Shown here: positions 1 through 13,169 of the stretch, piece after piece
Layout: each line of letters opens with the position of its first letter
How positions within the stretch are numbered: the stretch's first letter is position 1
NCBI RefSeq assembly: GCF_018687715.1
Contig: NC_056759.1
Coordinates: 33,446,385-33,510,384, forward strand
Origin: Carya illinoinensis
Lineage: Eukaryota > Streptophyta > Magnoliopsida > Fagales > Juglandaceae
Reading direction: 5' to 3'
Length of the DNA: 64,000 nucleotides
Translations under genes and position numbers: made by a program
The notes under the pieces: generated by a model
The model's input: the letters and a program-made list of their open reading frames with translations, nothing else
What the model was told of the DNA's origin: nothing
Database searches by the model: none

Positions 1-72
1 CGTAGTTTTGGAGATTTTAGCTCGAGAGAGAGAGAGATGGGCAGGAGTGGAGGGGGAGGGGAGACTTTATAG
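1..72 (-). promoter_or_regulatory. Minus-strand core promoter and leader of a gene beyond the left edge
   Basis: Read on the minus strand, a TATA-like CTATAAAG (plus positions 65-72) is followed by a C/T-rich stretch and a CTCTCTCTCTCT tract (about 27-38). That is the usual order of a plant core promoter and 5' leader. Upstream on the same strand (about 120-145) are GGCC/GGGCC-type motifs typical of housekeeping promoters. The transcript would run off the left edge, so no coding sequence is visible. This is an inference from motif order only. Confidence 0.4.
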
Positions 73-330
73 AGCAATCACGGGGAGGGGAGGGTAGCCA
101 CGCGGACTCGCTCTTTAATCACATGGCCTTTTGGCCCGTTGAAGAATTTTGATTTAAGAAATGGAATTAAGAAAATTAGTTGTTTTTTAGGAACGAATTA
201 TTTGGTGGAATAATATATTTTTGGCCCTTTTATTTATTTTTCACTTTAACAATAACTATTAGTGAAAATAAAAAGAGAGTTACCAAATTTATGATATGGT
301 TAAGTTTGGATAACTTAATGATATTCAGGA

Positions 331-519
331 TTGTTTAGATTTAAAAATGAGACGAGATGATTTTATATGAAATATGAAAATTAAATAAAATATTATTCAA
401 ATATTATTATTACTTTAAAATTTAAAATTTTTTTAATTATTTATTATATTTTATATAAAAATTTTAAAAAATTATAATTATGAAATGCGATAAAATAAAA
501 TACTTTTAAATCCAAACAG
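331..519. repeat. MITE-like element, family A
   Basis: The element is AT-rich and about 190 bp. Imperfect inverted ends read TTGTTTAGATTT on the left and AAATCCAAACAG on the right. The interior has the ATTATTATT / AATATTTTAT blocks shared with copies at 2156, 5909, 27793, 36367 and 49209. The family resembles non-autonomous hAT-like MITEs. No clear target-site duplication was identified. Confidence 0.5.
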
Positions 520-2155
520 GAGCTCAATATGTATAGCTAATGGCGTGTGAACTTCGATTCTAATAATTGTTGGTTAGAAAACAAAAGAGAGCAATAATAA
601 TTATATATATATATATATATGATGTTGTCTACAACCCTTTATACAAATGTGTTTTAAATAAAAAATATTTTTATAAAATAATTTATAAAAATAACATCAC
701 TTTACATAAATACTCTTATTTTAAAATATAGTTATATAAAATATTGTAAAAAGTGTTATGCGTATATTATTGATATTTTTAATCATGAAATATTAAGAAC
801 TTGGACTACTTAATTTGCTTAACAATGAAGTTTTATCAATTAATAGTGATAGACTATTACACTAGGCTAGGTAGTAAAGATCAAAAGATACCACCTCACA
901 TTGTTATTTGGTTGAGAGTGCCTTAGCCATGAGCAAGCTCAATCTTTTCATTTTTATTTTTGAATTTTTATAATCATAAAGTTCATTTTATTCCTATATA
1001 ATAAATATAATATTGACATAACTATTCGACAATCTTTATGTAATTTTTCTTAGTAATGCACAAAAAGACAAGTAGCGATCCACTTGAAGCATAATCCTCC
1101 ACACATTTTGCTTATGGTGAATGTGGTCTTGAAGGTGGAATGTTAGTTCAATCATATCATCTTGAACACAAAGTTAAGCAAAAATAAATAAATAAAAATT
1201 GTGACAATAATAAAAATCAACAAAAACGGCTAAAATATGAAGGGACTTGTGAAGTGTTTGGTGATGATAAATGTTTTAAGTTGTACGTCACCCGCCAAGT
1301 GAAACATTATTAGTTGTGATCTTGTCTCAACACAACATCAAAAGAAGAAACAACATTTTAGTGTACTTGCCAATTGGAGATTTGGGAGAAGTGAAAATCT
1401 TAGATTTTTGCTCCTCAAGTGGTTTAAGGCTCCGTTTGAGTAGTGAAGTGATTTTTATAAATTTTTTATTACTATTCATAAATTATCTGAGATCATCTCA
1501 CTATCCAAACATAATATTTAACTTTTCACCTAATAACCTCATTGAAAATGACCGATCAAAGAGTGTCATTCTCATCGAATCGGTCAAGATCGAGTAGTAC
1601 AATTGGGAAATAACAGTCAATGGTACATTATTTTAGGTATGGTCTGCCTCATTAGATACTTGTAAGGCCATGCAATAAAAAGCATATACACAAAAGAATG
1701 AGCATGTCTATTACTTATGAATTTATTTGGAATATTATTGGATAAAACAATAAATAAAAGTTGGGGGAGGCTCTTAATTTGAGCTGGTTGATGACGTGGA
1801 AATAGGTTATTGGATAATAAAGTATGTGTTGGCTTTTAGGCCAATGGGATTGATTTTGTCTTATAGCAGAGCAATGATTAGTGGGTGATTCACCGAATAA
1901 ATAGAAAAGGGCAAGCATCATGTGGATGTTTTCATGGCACTTTATATCATCTGGGCCTTTATTATGTTTGTTTTTTCCATTGGAGTCTTTGGACTCAACC
2001 CCACTTTATAGAAAAAAAAAATTAAAAAAAAAAGTGTAGTATGTGGTGTATGAGCTTATGTTTAGAATTTTTCTTAAATAAATGAACATACTTTTTTGGT
2101 GTCATAGCCAATTGGCACAAAACCCTAGAGAGCTTGGCTCCTTGAGTGAGACTGA

Positions 2156-2336
2156 CGTTTGGATCATAAGTTATCTTCAATTTATTTTGTTTAATTGTTA
2201 TAATTTTTTAAAATTTTAATACAAAATATAATAAATAATTTAATTTTTTTCAAATATTAAAATAATAATAATATTAAAAAATAATATTCTAATAATATTT
2301 TATTCAACTTTCATCTCAACTCAACATCCGAACAGG
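2156..2336. repeat. MITE-like element, family A
   Basis: The copy begins CGTTTGGATC and ends CAACATCCGAACAG, with the AT-rich core shared by the other family A copies (TTATAATTTTTTAAAATTT and AATAATATTTTATTCAACTT). Its length of about 180 bp matches the family. It contains no coding sequence. Confidence 0.5.
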
Positions 2337-4424
2337 CTTAAAGTCACATACAGTCGACGCATGTCGCAGATGGTCAATCCATTCTTCAGAAGAAATATTA
2401 CTTGCCCAAAGAAAAGGGAAAGTTAGTGCAAGGCTTCAAAATGCAGAAGTTTTAAAATTTTAACTTGAGCATGTAAGTAAGGAAATGAATTTACTTCCTA
2501 GAGATGTTAAACAAATGCAGTTCCCTTTTCTCTCATGGTCATGAATTTTCTACTCTGAATTTTGGATTGTTATGTTGGAGTAGAACATGAGCTATATATA
2601 GTTGCAGATTCTGAAGTTATCCAAGTCAGAAAGTACGTACTCGTAAAATATAGAAATGAAGACGTCCTCTTTTGTGAGAAATTTGGCCTCCATCACAATG
2701 ATTGGCTGCATAATTCTAATGGATAAAGTTCATACTTCTCCCTTCTCTTAACCGCGCGCTCTCCATGGAAAAGCCAGTACTTAGGTTCTACTGGTTTGCC
2801 ATTTTCTCTCCTTCCACTAACGAATAACTTATGAATGCTTGAATTTGACATATAAACCGTCTAATTTGCATAATATATATAAGTTGTTGTTGACTCTCTC
2901 ATCATGCAGTGGAGTTATATCCAAGAATGAAGCAAACAGGTTAGTCGTGCCACTCATGTAACATGCCTGGTGTTGGTTTTCAGGTATTAAAGATTCCATC
3001 ATCTTCTTCTATTCGTCTGTCCTTACAGATTCATGCTCCTGCATATCTCAATTCACACCACTTGGTCGCTGTAGAACTTCCAACAAAATCTTACATCCAG
3101 ACATCCTTTTGGACAAAGTCATTATATTATTCAAATGCTGCTATAACAAAGAGGACTGAGTAATGAAACCTGCATTAATAATATATATCTCTTTTGGTTT
3201 TAGAAATCCATTCTGCTGTACCGTTTTAGATGTTATCCATTGAACCCCATTATTCTAAAACTCCATTTTCCTCAATTTCCTTTACGTATAGAGCCAAAGT
3301 ACATATTTTACATGTTATATCATCACTTATCCCAAAAGTTTAAGCCAATAAAAAAATGTAGATTTTATTATTTGTTTAATATCTTAATAGTACTCTCCTT
3401 CACGTGTGGGTTAGACTCTCCTTAAATGGGTGATCTAATACGTATAATATTTAATTAAATGAGATAGAGTGTAGAGTCAGAATTAGAAGTCAGGATCTCT
3501 ACTATGATATCATATAAAATTACCACTAGTCTCAAAAGTTTAAACCGATGAGAAGAGATAAATTTTATTATTATTTTTATATCTTGACATTACAATTATT
3601 TTCTCTTGTGGCGTATAGCAAGGCATGGTGGGTGATAAAACTGAACTAACTGGTACTGTATGTGAGTGGCTATTGAAGGAAATTAGTATTTCTTTTTCCA
3701 ATGGTGGAGACATGGGCCTTTTCCAAATTGTTCGTTATCCACTTGTTTTTTCTTCTTCTTTACCCTGTAATAGATTAGTGTGATTTTGTGTTAGCGGGCA
3801 GCTCAATGGGTTGGGTCCTTTTTGGATTGAAGTTTAAAACAGAGACCAAAAGGCCCAAACATCCCAAATCTTAACGACCTTATAATTCTGTCATCCTTCA
3901 ATCACCATTGCATCATGCTGTCTGTGGCAATACACAGTGAATTAATGAAAACTACAGTATCCTACATGAATTACAGCCACTACTTGCCTGCTATCTGAAC
4001 CCTATAATGGCAACATAATCAAACTATAGTATATTAATAACACCATCTAAACCTCACATCATACCATTCTCAGGAAGTTTCATTGTCATATTTACTGTTG
4101 CATGTTTACTACTTTAGGACCACTATCGAGTGGTACAAGCACACCAGTCATCCCAGTAGAACTTTTCTACCATTAGTCCCTACATTCAGAGTCTTACCGT
4201 ATAAGCACTCATCATGCTTAATATCCATGAATCAAACACATTTCTTTTATAAAATTATCTTCCATCAAACAGCAGCTACCAGAGAATAAAGAATACAAGG
4301 TATTCCAATATGCATGCTCGCCCTTGTTAATTTGGTTCATAGCATTCATCGATCATATATATTATATATATCTTGTTATAAGATACTATTCTGAGTATTG
4401 GTTTTTAAGTGCAGGTTAATCATC

Positions 4425-4757
4425 ATGAAGACAGTACGTGTAGTTCTAATTGCCACTGGTTTTCTGCTCCTATGTGCACTCCAAGGTGATGCCAAAAGGT
4501 TTATCTTGGAGGATGTGACCAGAGGAGAAGAAGCTGGAGTAGCAATCAACAATGGCAGCAATTCAGCAACAGGTAATTCAGAACCACCAACTGTTGTTGA
4601 GGCCAATTCAATTGATAACAAGAGCATCAACGATTCCAAGCAAGATAACAGCAACAGCATGGATGAGAAGAACGATAGTTATCATAATGCTTCGGGATCA
4701 TCAACTGAGAGTCACCATATTTATGTAACTGACCGTCCGCCTAAAAAGAACTCGTGA
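4425..4757 (+). CDS. Small predicted secreted protein of unknown family (110 aa)
   Basis: I do not recognise the family. The ATG at 4425 starts a 110-residue frame with a good signal peptide: a short basic start (MKTVR), a hydrophobic core at about residues 6-19, and a plausible cleavage after GDA at residue 23. The mature part is acidic and rich in Asn, Ser and Asp, has no cysteines, and ends in a basic proline-containing tail (DRPPKKNS). That layout fits a plant secreted-peptide precursor, but no known peptide motif (CLE, CEP, PSK, IDA, RALF) is present. A TATA-like run lies at about 4357-4372 and AATAAA signals at about 4815-4828. The frame extends upstream without ATG. An acceptor-like GCAG at 4411-4414 leaves open a leader intron. 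Confidence 0.55.
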   Translation: MKTVRVVLIATGFLLLCALQGDAKRFILEDVTRGEEAGVAINNGSNSATGNSEPPTVVEANSIDNKSINDSKQDNSNSMDEKNDSYHNASGSSTESHHIYVTDRPPKKNS

Positions 4758-5050
4758 ACTTTCTTTCTGTGAGGAAGAAGGTGTCAAGAGTACTCGTTCG
4801 TATGTAAACTACAGTAATAAAAATAAAGACATTACCGTGGACAATGGTCTTCCACGTACAGTACTGTTTATAAAAAAAGTAAATCTCTTTAATGATATGT
4901 AATTCATGTGACCAGTGTGTCAAATTGTCATGTACTCATGGCTAGTGCATGTGTGGTTTGATGTATTATACCATCTATGAATGATCATGGCTAAAGCAAA
5001 TTTAAGATTATATGTATGTATGCATGCATTTATTTTTATTTATCTTTATA

Positions 5051-5220
5051 AGTAATGCTACGTATAATCATAAAATACGCAAGCATCATACAGTCGCTTT
5101 GAAAAATAGTAAGGTTTATTGTTAAAAATTTAATTTCTTTTAATATGGGTCACGTATTTATTTACTTTTTTCAAAATAATTAGACGGCACTTACGCACTC
5201 ACAACTACAACTATCATTTC
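5051..5220. repeat. MITE-like element, family B
   Basis: Inverted ends are AGTAATGCTACGTATAATCA on the left and CAACTACAACTATCATTTCT on the right, with subterminal ACGCAAGC / ACTTACGCACTC blocks. Copies with the same layout lie at 16684-16857 and, in opposite orientation, 45575-45740. The length of about 170 bp and a conserved internal GTCGCTTTGAAAAA support one family of short non-autonomous DNA elements. Confidence 0.5.
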
Positions 5221-5448
5221 TCTCTCTTTATTATCTGATCGAGTAACATCCAGTTCCACACATAATTTAAAGTGATTGGGATGAAATAGGTTTACTTTCA
5301 TTTTCTTTTGGCATCTATATATTTTCTCTTACCCCCCTTCCTCTTCACAATACTAAAAGAAAGGAAAAGAATTATGCAAGCTACAATTTTCTTGTATGGA
5401 TGCCAAACAAAACTTGGGATGGTGTATTTTCAATGAGTTTTGCTATAA

Positions 5449-5573
5449 ATCAGCTACTATTCATATCACACACACTACACTTTTAACTTTTCATAGGATA
5501 TGATAATGTTTTTCATAGAGTGTATAGATGTTTTTCATTAGGTGTGAGATGTGGATGGTAAATAGTGACTGAT
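5449..5573. repeat. Short foldback (MITE-like) element
   Basis: Imperfect inverted arms: TCAGCTACTATTCATATCAC on the left pairs with the segment around GTGTGAGATGTGG...AAATAGTGACTGA on the right, enclosing about 70 bp. The structure fits a small foldback MITE. A second copy was not found in the window, so it is not placed in a family. Confidence 0.35.
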
Positions 5574-5908
5574 GAGAAGACTTATTCTTTTTCAAGAGAT
5601 ATATTTATAGCCCGAACGGAATTCCTAATAAAAATGAAAAATTCTATTTAATATATTTTTAATATTTTATAATATGATATTAAATGATTAGCTTACAAGT
5701 AAAACATTATAAACTAGTAATCTTTAATTATTAGATATTATATCATGAATTGGTCATGAGAGAATGAAAGTCGTAAAAAAGATGGGTGGGTAACAATCTA
5801 TATGATAGAATGCTCGTTCGAACAAAGTTTTCAGAGTGTGAAATGTAATTTTCCTTAAAAGGTATTATTTATATGATTTGAATTATCTAGACATATAACA
5901 TTGATGCC

Positions 5909-6110
5909 TCGTTTGGATATAGAAATGATTTTATCTCAAATCATTTTATTATTATAATTTTTTAAAATTTTTACATAAAATATAATAAACAATTTAATAT
6001 TTTCAAATCTCAAAATAATAATTTTATTAAAAAAATATTTTAATAATATTTTATTCAACTTTTAAATTTTATTTAAAATTATCTTATTTTATCTCACTGT
6101 CAAAACTATA
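5909..6110. repeat. MITE-like element, family A
   Basis: The copy starts TCGTTTGGATATAG and ends TATCTCACTGTCAAAACTA, with the same AT-rich interior as the other family A copies, including ATTATAATTTTTTAAAAT and TAATATTTTATTCAACTTT. It is about 200 bp and noncoding. Confidence 0.5.
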
Positions 6111-7922
6111 CTTGAATGTGTTGAATTAACCCCTCTTGCTTCATTGAAACATATGGATAAGGAATTGTTTAGAAAATATTAATAACTAAAATTATTTTTT
6201 AAAAATATTTTTTGTTTATTATTATTATTTTTTTTACGAAAATCATAAAATAAGAGAAAGAGATTAAGTTTAAAAAAAAAAAAAAAAATCAATGCAGGGA
6301 GGCAGGCAGACAGACAGACACTGGTACCATAAGCCTAAAAACTCTCCCGTGTTTCTCGCGTGTACTCTACCCCTCTGTCTCTCTTTTTACAATATCCATT
6401 GATTCCATTCCCAATTCCCAAACAAATCCACACTATTTCTTTTAGCGTTTTCCCAATCTAATCTCCGCATAATATATATTTCCACAAACGCGTAGGATTC
6501 AGGAAAATTATTTTATCCATAAAAAATAATGTAAAAATAAATCTATAAATTGATAATTATAATAAGTTATTATAAATTAAATTATTTTTATTATAAATTA
6601 AATTTAATAATTCACATTAAATCACGTAAGCTTATGAGTTTATTTTTATGTGCTCTCTTTATATATATTGTACTTCTCATGTCAAAAATATTTTAGATAT
6701 AAAAGATTACATAAAATTAAATATATAAATTGATATGATTTGATGTGATATATCAGATTATAAAAAATTATAAATACTGCAAAATCTAGAGATTTTTTCA
6801 ATCCATGATTTGGATCAGGATCAAACTAGATCGTGGATCCAAAAAAAGGTGAGCAAATCTTAAATTTTAATAAAAAAATAATTATTTTACAGAGAAAGCA
6901 CGATATTTATTCTTCCTAAAACTATATAATATTATTTTATGGATTTGGTGAGAACACAACCCCAAGGGTGGCAGTATAGCCACCGGGAGCTGGAGCTACC
7001 GTTAGTATGTTTTGTTTTTTTTAATATATGTATTTATTTAATATTTTTAAATATATATTTTTAAAAATTTATAATATTATTAAAAAATAATTTCTTAATC
7101 ACAAAATTAAAAAAATAAAAATAAAAATTACCAGCGTAGCTCCCAGCCAGCGGTGGCTTTAGCATTATTCCAACGGTTTTTCTCAAAACTAAAGAATTTT
7201 ACTCGCAACACAAAGCTCCACACTTCCCCGAAGAACCCTTGAGGAAAGTGACATTTCTAGATCCACATCAATAACCCACCTTGAAAATTGGGGCGTGAAA
7301 GAGAGATTGAGAGCAACTTGGCACGACCATCAATCCCAATGTCACGTTAACAAAGAAAGAAAGTGAGAAAACCATGTGACATTAAAAGCAACGTCACTCT
7401 CTAACTTGTACTGTCAAAAACCTCAAAACCCCATGCACCTTGGTCCTTCTTCATCATTTTCCACAACCCAATGCCCCCACACTCCCATCATTTTCAGCAA
7501 GACAAATATGAAAACGTAAAGAAACTACTCATAAACAACTCACAACAAAAAATAAAGGAAAAGAAATAAACAGTCCGTCTTTCTCCTACTTCATACACAT
7601 GATTTTACATCATCGGTCAATGTTCTTCGAGCTTATCCAACCACGTAGTGTATGTTTCTAGTATAGAAGATTTTAATACGGAGAAAAACGTTCTTTTCAC
7701 CCCGACCCTCTGTTGCTGTTGGTTGACAGTGATTTGGGACTTGAAAGCGCCCATCTTTTCATGTCCATTGACACTGATTGTTGATACATCACTCGGCTTG
7801 CTCATCTCCTCTTTTGTAGCTTTATTCCATTCTCTCATCTTCTATTTCTTTAACTTTTCTCAAGCACTGTGTTGAAGAAATACCAGACTTGTGCTGCTCA
7901 GAGAAGGAGCGTGTGTTTGATA

Positions 7923-10900
7923 ATGGGGTCTTTGGGAGGTGAAACTGCGAAAAAGAAGGCAATGTGGCTCTATCCAAAGGTTTTGGGATCCAATCCGTCC
8001 GAGAGATGGGGGCATTCTGCTTGCTGTTCTCCTGGGGTTGTTTACGTGTTTGGGGTTTGTATAATTTATGAAGTACAAATGATTTTTCGCCTTTAATGCT
8101 CCAAGGATAGCTTTTTTCTTCTCTAATTGTGGTTTTTGAGGCTTCTCATGGTTTCACTTATTTGAAATGCTGCCTTAAAATGCAGAAATCGTTTCCTTTA
8201 GGCAGTTGTTCTGTTATAACCGGTAGCAATTTATTTATTTATTATTTTTTCCTTTTTGCGTTTATTTGATGTTATTTTCATTTGGATACTTGTACTCTCT
8301 TCTTTAGTTTTGAAACAAAGTTATCATTGGCTTAAGGTTACATACACTTTCTTCACTGGATACTGCTTCTTCCTAAATTTATCTTCTTTTGTGTCTTGTT
8401 GGAGAGTATTGACTTTATTTTCTTGGATTTTTGTTTCTCTAATTAGTAGGACAGTTAAGAGGTAGGATGGGCTTTCTTGAAATAGGGAATATTTTTTTCC
8501 ATTTGCTTTTCTTTTATCCTTCCATTTCCTTTCATCTACTTGTTTCCCTTCTTCTTTAGTATCTTTTCCTGAAAATTTTGTAGTGCTTGCACATAAAATG
8601 AGATTAGTTGTGTTTCTGACAATTTTTCTGGTTCTGAGATAATAAGTAGTGCATAACAAAAGTTTGATGTTCTGGTTTGAAAATTTGATTCAGAGGATAA
8701 ATACCAGTATTACACTTTTCCTATTGATGATACTCAAACACTTTAATTTCTTTCTAACTTTTCCTTCCCTCTTCCAATTTTTTCGAGAGAAGGAACGCTT
8801 TCTAAAAGATGTTTAGATGACAAGAGAGGTTTTACTCGCTGAATTACATGATTTCCTTAAATACACTACTATGATTTTTCTTTTGAGTTGACCAGTCTTT
8901 CCCAGAGAGTTCCTCTGGTGGTGTTTGTGTTTAGCACTAGCCAAAAATGGTTAGCGGTACCTATCAAAAGGATCCTGTGGTTCAAGCTTCTTCCACTCTA
9001 ATGGGGTATGGTAATTTTTCTTACTGAAAAAAGCAGGGGTGGTGAGGGGTGGAAGGGAAGATATGGATGAAGCACTTCAGGTTTCAGCCTTCAGACTTTT
9101 GTCTTGAAGAATGTCTCTGTGTTGCTTTTTCTCTGATGTTCAATTTGATGCGCCCTCTGGGGGAGAAATATGTCCTCCACATTCAGCTATACTCTCCGGG
9201 ATCATTTAAAATATAGAAAATCCATTATTTACTTGGCCTCTACGAGCTTAAACACCTTTATGTTTGACAAAGCAGAAATCAAGATTTCATGTTTCTGTCT
9301 GCAAGATATAATTTACTGAAATTGATGTTATCTGGCTATGTTAACTAACTACTATAGTTAGATCCTTTAGAACTACATGTTACTGTAATGCAATATTTGT
9401 TCCCATTGGTATCTCAAAATTGATCTCTTCTCTTTCACTGACTGTTTCAGGGATGTTGTGGGGGTTTGCATTTCAGTGACGTCCTTGCGCTGCATCTGGA
9501 TTCAATGGTTTGGAACACTCTTGTAACCACGGGTCAAGGACCCGGCCCAAGAGACAGCCACAGTGCTGTTCTTGTGGGGCACAGGATGATAGTGTTTGGT
9601 GGTACAAATGGTTCTAAGAAGTTGAATGATCTTCATGTGTTAGATCTTAAATCCAAAGAGTGGATACAACCTGAATGTAGAGGGACTCCACCATCCGCCC
9701 GTGAAAGTCATACTGCCACGCTTATCGGAGATGATAAGATGGTTATATTTGGGGGTAGTGGAGAAGGAGAAGCAAACTACTTGAATGATTTACATGTTCT
9801 AGACCTCAAGACTATGAAATGGACTTCTCCTGAGGTGAAGGGTGACGTACCTGTTCCTAGGGATAGTCACGGTGCGGTTTCATTTGGTAACAAGCTTTTT
9901 GTTTATGGTGGGGACCGTGGTGATCGTTATCATGGTGATGTAGATATGCTTGATATGGAGACACTGACTTGGTTAAGGGTATGGGCATCCCCTCACTATT
10001 TCCTCATATTTTCAGCACTTCACTTATGGATGAATAGCTTTAAATTTCTACATGTTTTGGAAATATATATTGTTTGAAATACATGCAAGAATCCTCATGA
10101 TTGCTTCATTTTTTTTACCCACCAGTTGGCAATTCAAGGATCCTCGCCAGGTGTTAGAGCAGGTCATGCTGCTGTGAACGTTGGGACAAAGGTAAGTCAT
10201 GTTACTAACACGTCACAGCATATAGACGCTGCAAAGACTTGAGTTATTTCCATCTATTTTCACGTTGTTATGGAAGTGGGGCTCTACATTATCTGCAGTT
10301 AATTCCAAGATTTTCATTTATGGATGGTGATTACTCCACCTATTTTGTTGGATGATGGTTTTTGATTTTTCATTGTATTGGATAGATTAACACAGAGATT
10401 TGAAACCTCATCAGTTTCTGAAAAGACAGAAGTCCCTGTGCTCTTCATGATTTGCAGGTCTATGTCATTGGAGGGGTGGGAGACAAACATTATTACAATG
10501 ATGTTTGGGTCCTAGATGTGAGTACTTGTTCATGGACTCAGCTTGACATATGTGGCCAGCAACCACAAGGACGCTTTTCTCATGCAGCCATTCTTACAAA
10601 CTCAGACATTGCCATATATGGAGGGTAAGTTCTCACATCAAACTTTTTAGCTTATTGTTTATGCGTAGTATCCTCAAAATTGAGAGTCTCATTTGCAGGT
10701 GTGGGGAGGATGAGCGTCCTCTCAACGAGTTTTTAGTCTTGCAGCTTGGGGCAGAGCACCCCAATGGCCGATACAACATTTCGATGTGCAAAATTTTTGG
10801 AAACCATTGGAATCAAGAGAAGAGAAATTTTCAAAGAGAAGCAGAAAATAACGCGGTACAAAACTTTGCATGGATTTTCAAGATTTTATATCTCCTTTAT

Positions 10901-12093
10901 AATACTTTTATTAAAATGGAGAATTATACTTTGGAGCAGAAAAATGCGCTCATCAGGAACAATATAGCATTAATAAAGAGAGCTCATGAACCAGAATCAG
11001 AGACAAAAGAATGTTTTGGCTTTAGTTCAGGTTCGTTTTGAAAATCAATATATCTTTGCCTCAGGTAGGCGTGGAGGTTTATGATAGATTTTCTTCATTA
11101 TCATTTAGATATGTTGCATCCAAAGAGAAGAAGAACTGCCACTTCAAAGCCGTGGGAGGCTGAATTGGAACAAGAAGAGCATTCTCTTTCACTTTCTCAG
11201 CATTCGTCTTCCTCACAATCTGATCAAGAACAGGCCTCGCTTAAAAAATTGAATGATTCCATCTCAATCTCTCAAGGATTTCATTTGTTTAAGCAAATTC
11301 CAACCAATTACCAATCTAAGCTCAGAAATATAGCCCAAAGAACTCAACAGGATATTCAATTTCTAGGAGAACATCAAAACCAGCTAAAATTGGAACAATG
11401 TCTTCATGTTGTTCCTACAGACCAATATTCAGAAGTAGAGCAGACATCATTGGGAGGAAGGCCTGCTCAATCCCTCGTAAGAAATGGTTTTACCATGATC
11501 TCTTTTAACGCACTGTCAATTTTCACTGACTTGTTTTATGCCTATACCATTTCCATTTGATTATGCTATTGAATTTTACTTTTTACCCCTTAGATTGGTG
11601 CTGAGGTCCGAGGTAAAGTTGATGGAGCCTTCGATGCTGGTCTCCTGATGACAGCAACTATTGGTGGGAAAATTTTTAGAGGGGTATTGTTTGCACCGGT
11701 AAGTGTCGAAAACTTCAACTTCAAGTTCCAAATGGTAATCTTATGGAGAGTATCTGAGCTCTTTACGAGACTGAACTCATTAACCAGGCACCTGGAGTTG
11801 TCTCAAGAGGAACAATTCTTGCACAAGATCCTTCACCTATGTCAAGCCAGATTGCAGTTAATCAACCCTACCCGCAGAACATAAACCATTCGGGATCCTT
11901 CAAGTCGTTGCAGCAGGCAATGAAACATTCCACCCCAGATTCCGGTCACAGTTTCAAGCAAGCTCAAGTGGTTCGACAATATCCACTCATTAGAACTGCT
12001 CCGTCTTCAACCAAAGAGCTGAAGCTCAGAAGTGATCTCCAAGGTGTGGTTCTAACACTAGGAGGGCCTGGAAGTGGCCATGGCATATCATAA
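7923..12093 (+). CDS. Kelch-repeat (galactose-oxidase-like beta-propeller) protein
   Basis: Nine exons give a complete 639-residue protein: 7923-8054, 9451-9978, 10126-10191, 10458-10624, 10699-10855, 10940-11030, 11109-11476, 11594-11698 and 11788-12093. All introns are GT-AG and the phases agree. Kelch repeats fill about residues 26-330, shown by RDSHSAVLVG, MIVFGGTNG, RESHTATLIG, MVIFGGSGEG, LFVYGGDRG and VYVIGGVGDK, which form the blades of a propeller used for protein binding. The C-terminal third has a basic KRRRTATSK stretch, a Ser/Gln-rich region, and a VRGKVDGAFDAG...GGKIFRGVLFAP block that I associate with one plant kelch subfamily (At1g18610/At1g74150-like). There is no ACBP, F-box or phosphatase domain. 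The partner is not deducible. A poly(A) signal AATAAA follows at about 12141. Confidence 0.88.
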
Positions 12094-12159
12094 ACACATC
12101 TGAATTCCGCATCAGGATGGACATTTGATCCTTGTAATTGAATAAATTTTGTAACTCGA

Positions 12160-13169
12160 ATGTTGTCTCTTTCGTGTTTTTTTTTTTTTTTAATTTTTTG
12201 GTTTGATTAATTATTATTGGTTTTACTTTCTGGCTTTCGGAGTTAGGTAAGTTAGTTGGTCCCCTGTATCAACCATTGGCCTAGATGTTTGTTTCTTAGA
12301 TGGTGTAATGTTTATAACCAAGACTTCCTTTCTAACGTTGTTAGCGTGCTTTGTTCAGTCTATAAGACTTTTCCTGTGTTCTTCTTTAAAGATAGGAGAC
12401 GTTTGAATTACGGATTAAAGAAATTTACAACTTATTTTATAAAAATGCTTCCAATTTAACAAAATAACTTAATTTGTTTTTGTAGAAAGTTATATCTTTA
12501 TATAAATAAAATGAAGTTATTTTCTCAAGACGTGTTTAGAGTTGATGTGTAGCTGCTATGGGGGAAAAAATCTTTAAAAATTATAAATGTCTAGTTGAGA
12601 ATCTTAAAGTTACGATCAGAATAAGAAAGCAGTTGAGTTCATCTGAGTTAAGTTTAAATTTAAATTTAGTTCAACATCCAAATACATAACTTCAAAATCA
12701 CTAAACATCATTAAACTTAAGATCTCTTTACACTTGGGATTCACAACTTTTTTTAACTCAATATCTTTTTATACGCAAGACCTATAACATTTTTTAACTT
12801 TTTAGAAATATATCTAACCTCATCTTAACTTTCAAACACATCTAAACTCATTTTAGATGGGTCCCATAAAATTTACTGTATTATCTTAACTTATTACTAT
12901 TCATAAAGAATTCAATTTATTTAAGGTCGGCTTAATATCCAAATGCAACCAAAGTGTAATGCACGTGTTTGATTCCTATGCATGAAATGTGTCAAATTTC
13001 ATTAAGTAAACAAATGCAAAAACTTGCAATAATGCCAAAAAAACATATTATACATACCTATAATATTTTGACACTAATCCATGCCAAAGTGAAATGTACA
13101 GTTTAGTAGTAGATCATTGAACAATCAAAATAGTCTGATGACCCATGCTTAATCAAGGGAAATAGTTTG
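12160..13169. other. Intergenic AT-rich DNA, probable degraded MITE
   Basis: No gene is seen. At about 12625-12950 an AT-rich stretch has family A-like fragments (TTCAACATCCAAATAC and AATATCCAAATGCAACC), which suggests one or two overlapping degraded MITEs. The remainder is featureless. Confidence 0.3.

Larger units (their letters stand above)
73..4356. other. Intergenic, AT-rich, with MITE copies
   Basis: No open frame here has recognisable similarity, and the frames of 60-95 codons look like chance. The stretch holds two MITE-like copies (331-519 and 2156-2336), an (AT)n run near 601-620, and a partial element around 1425-1530 that also starts near GTTTGAG and ends near TATCCAAAC. Nothing else recognisable was seen. 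Confidence 0.5.
4830..7922. other. Intergenic stretch and presumed kelch-gene promoter
   Basis: This is AT-rich DNA with three MITE-like elements (5051-5220, 5449-5573, 5909-6110) and long A/T tracts. The last 400 bases or so (7500-7922) should hold the promoter and 5' leader of the kelch gene that starts at 7923. The open frames around 7617-7875 lie in that leader region and show no family similarity. Confidence 0.4.
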
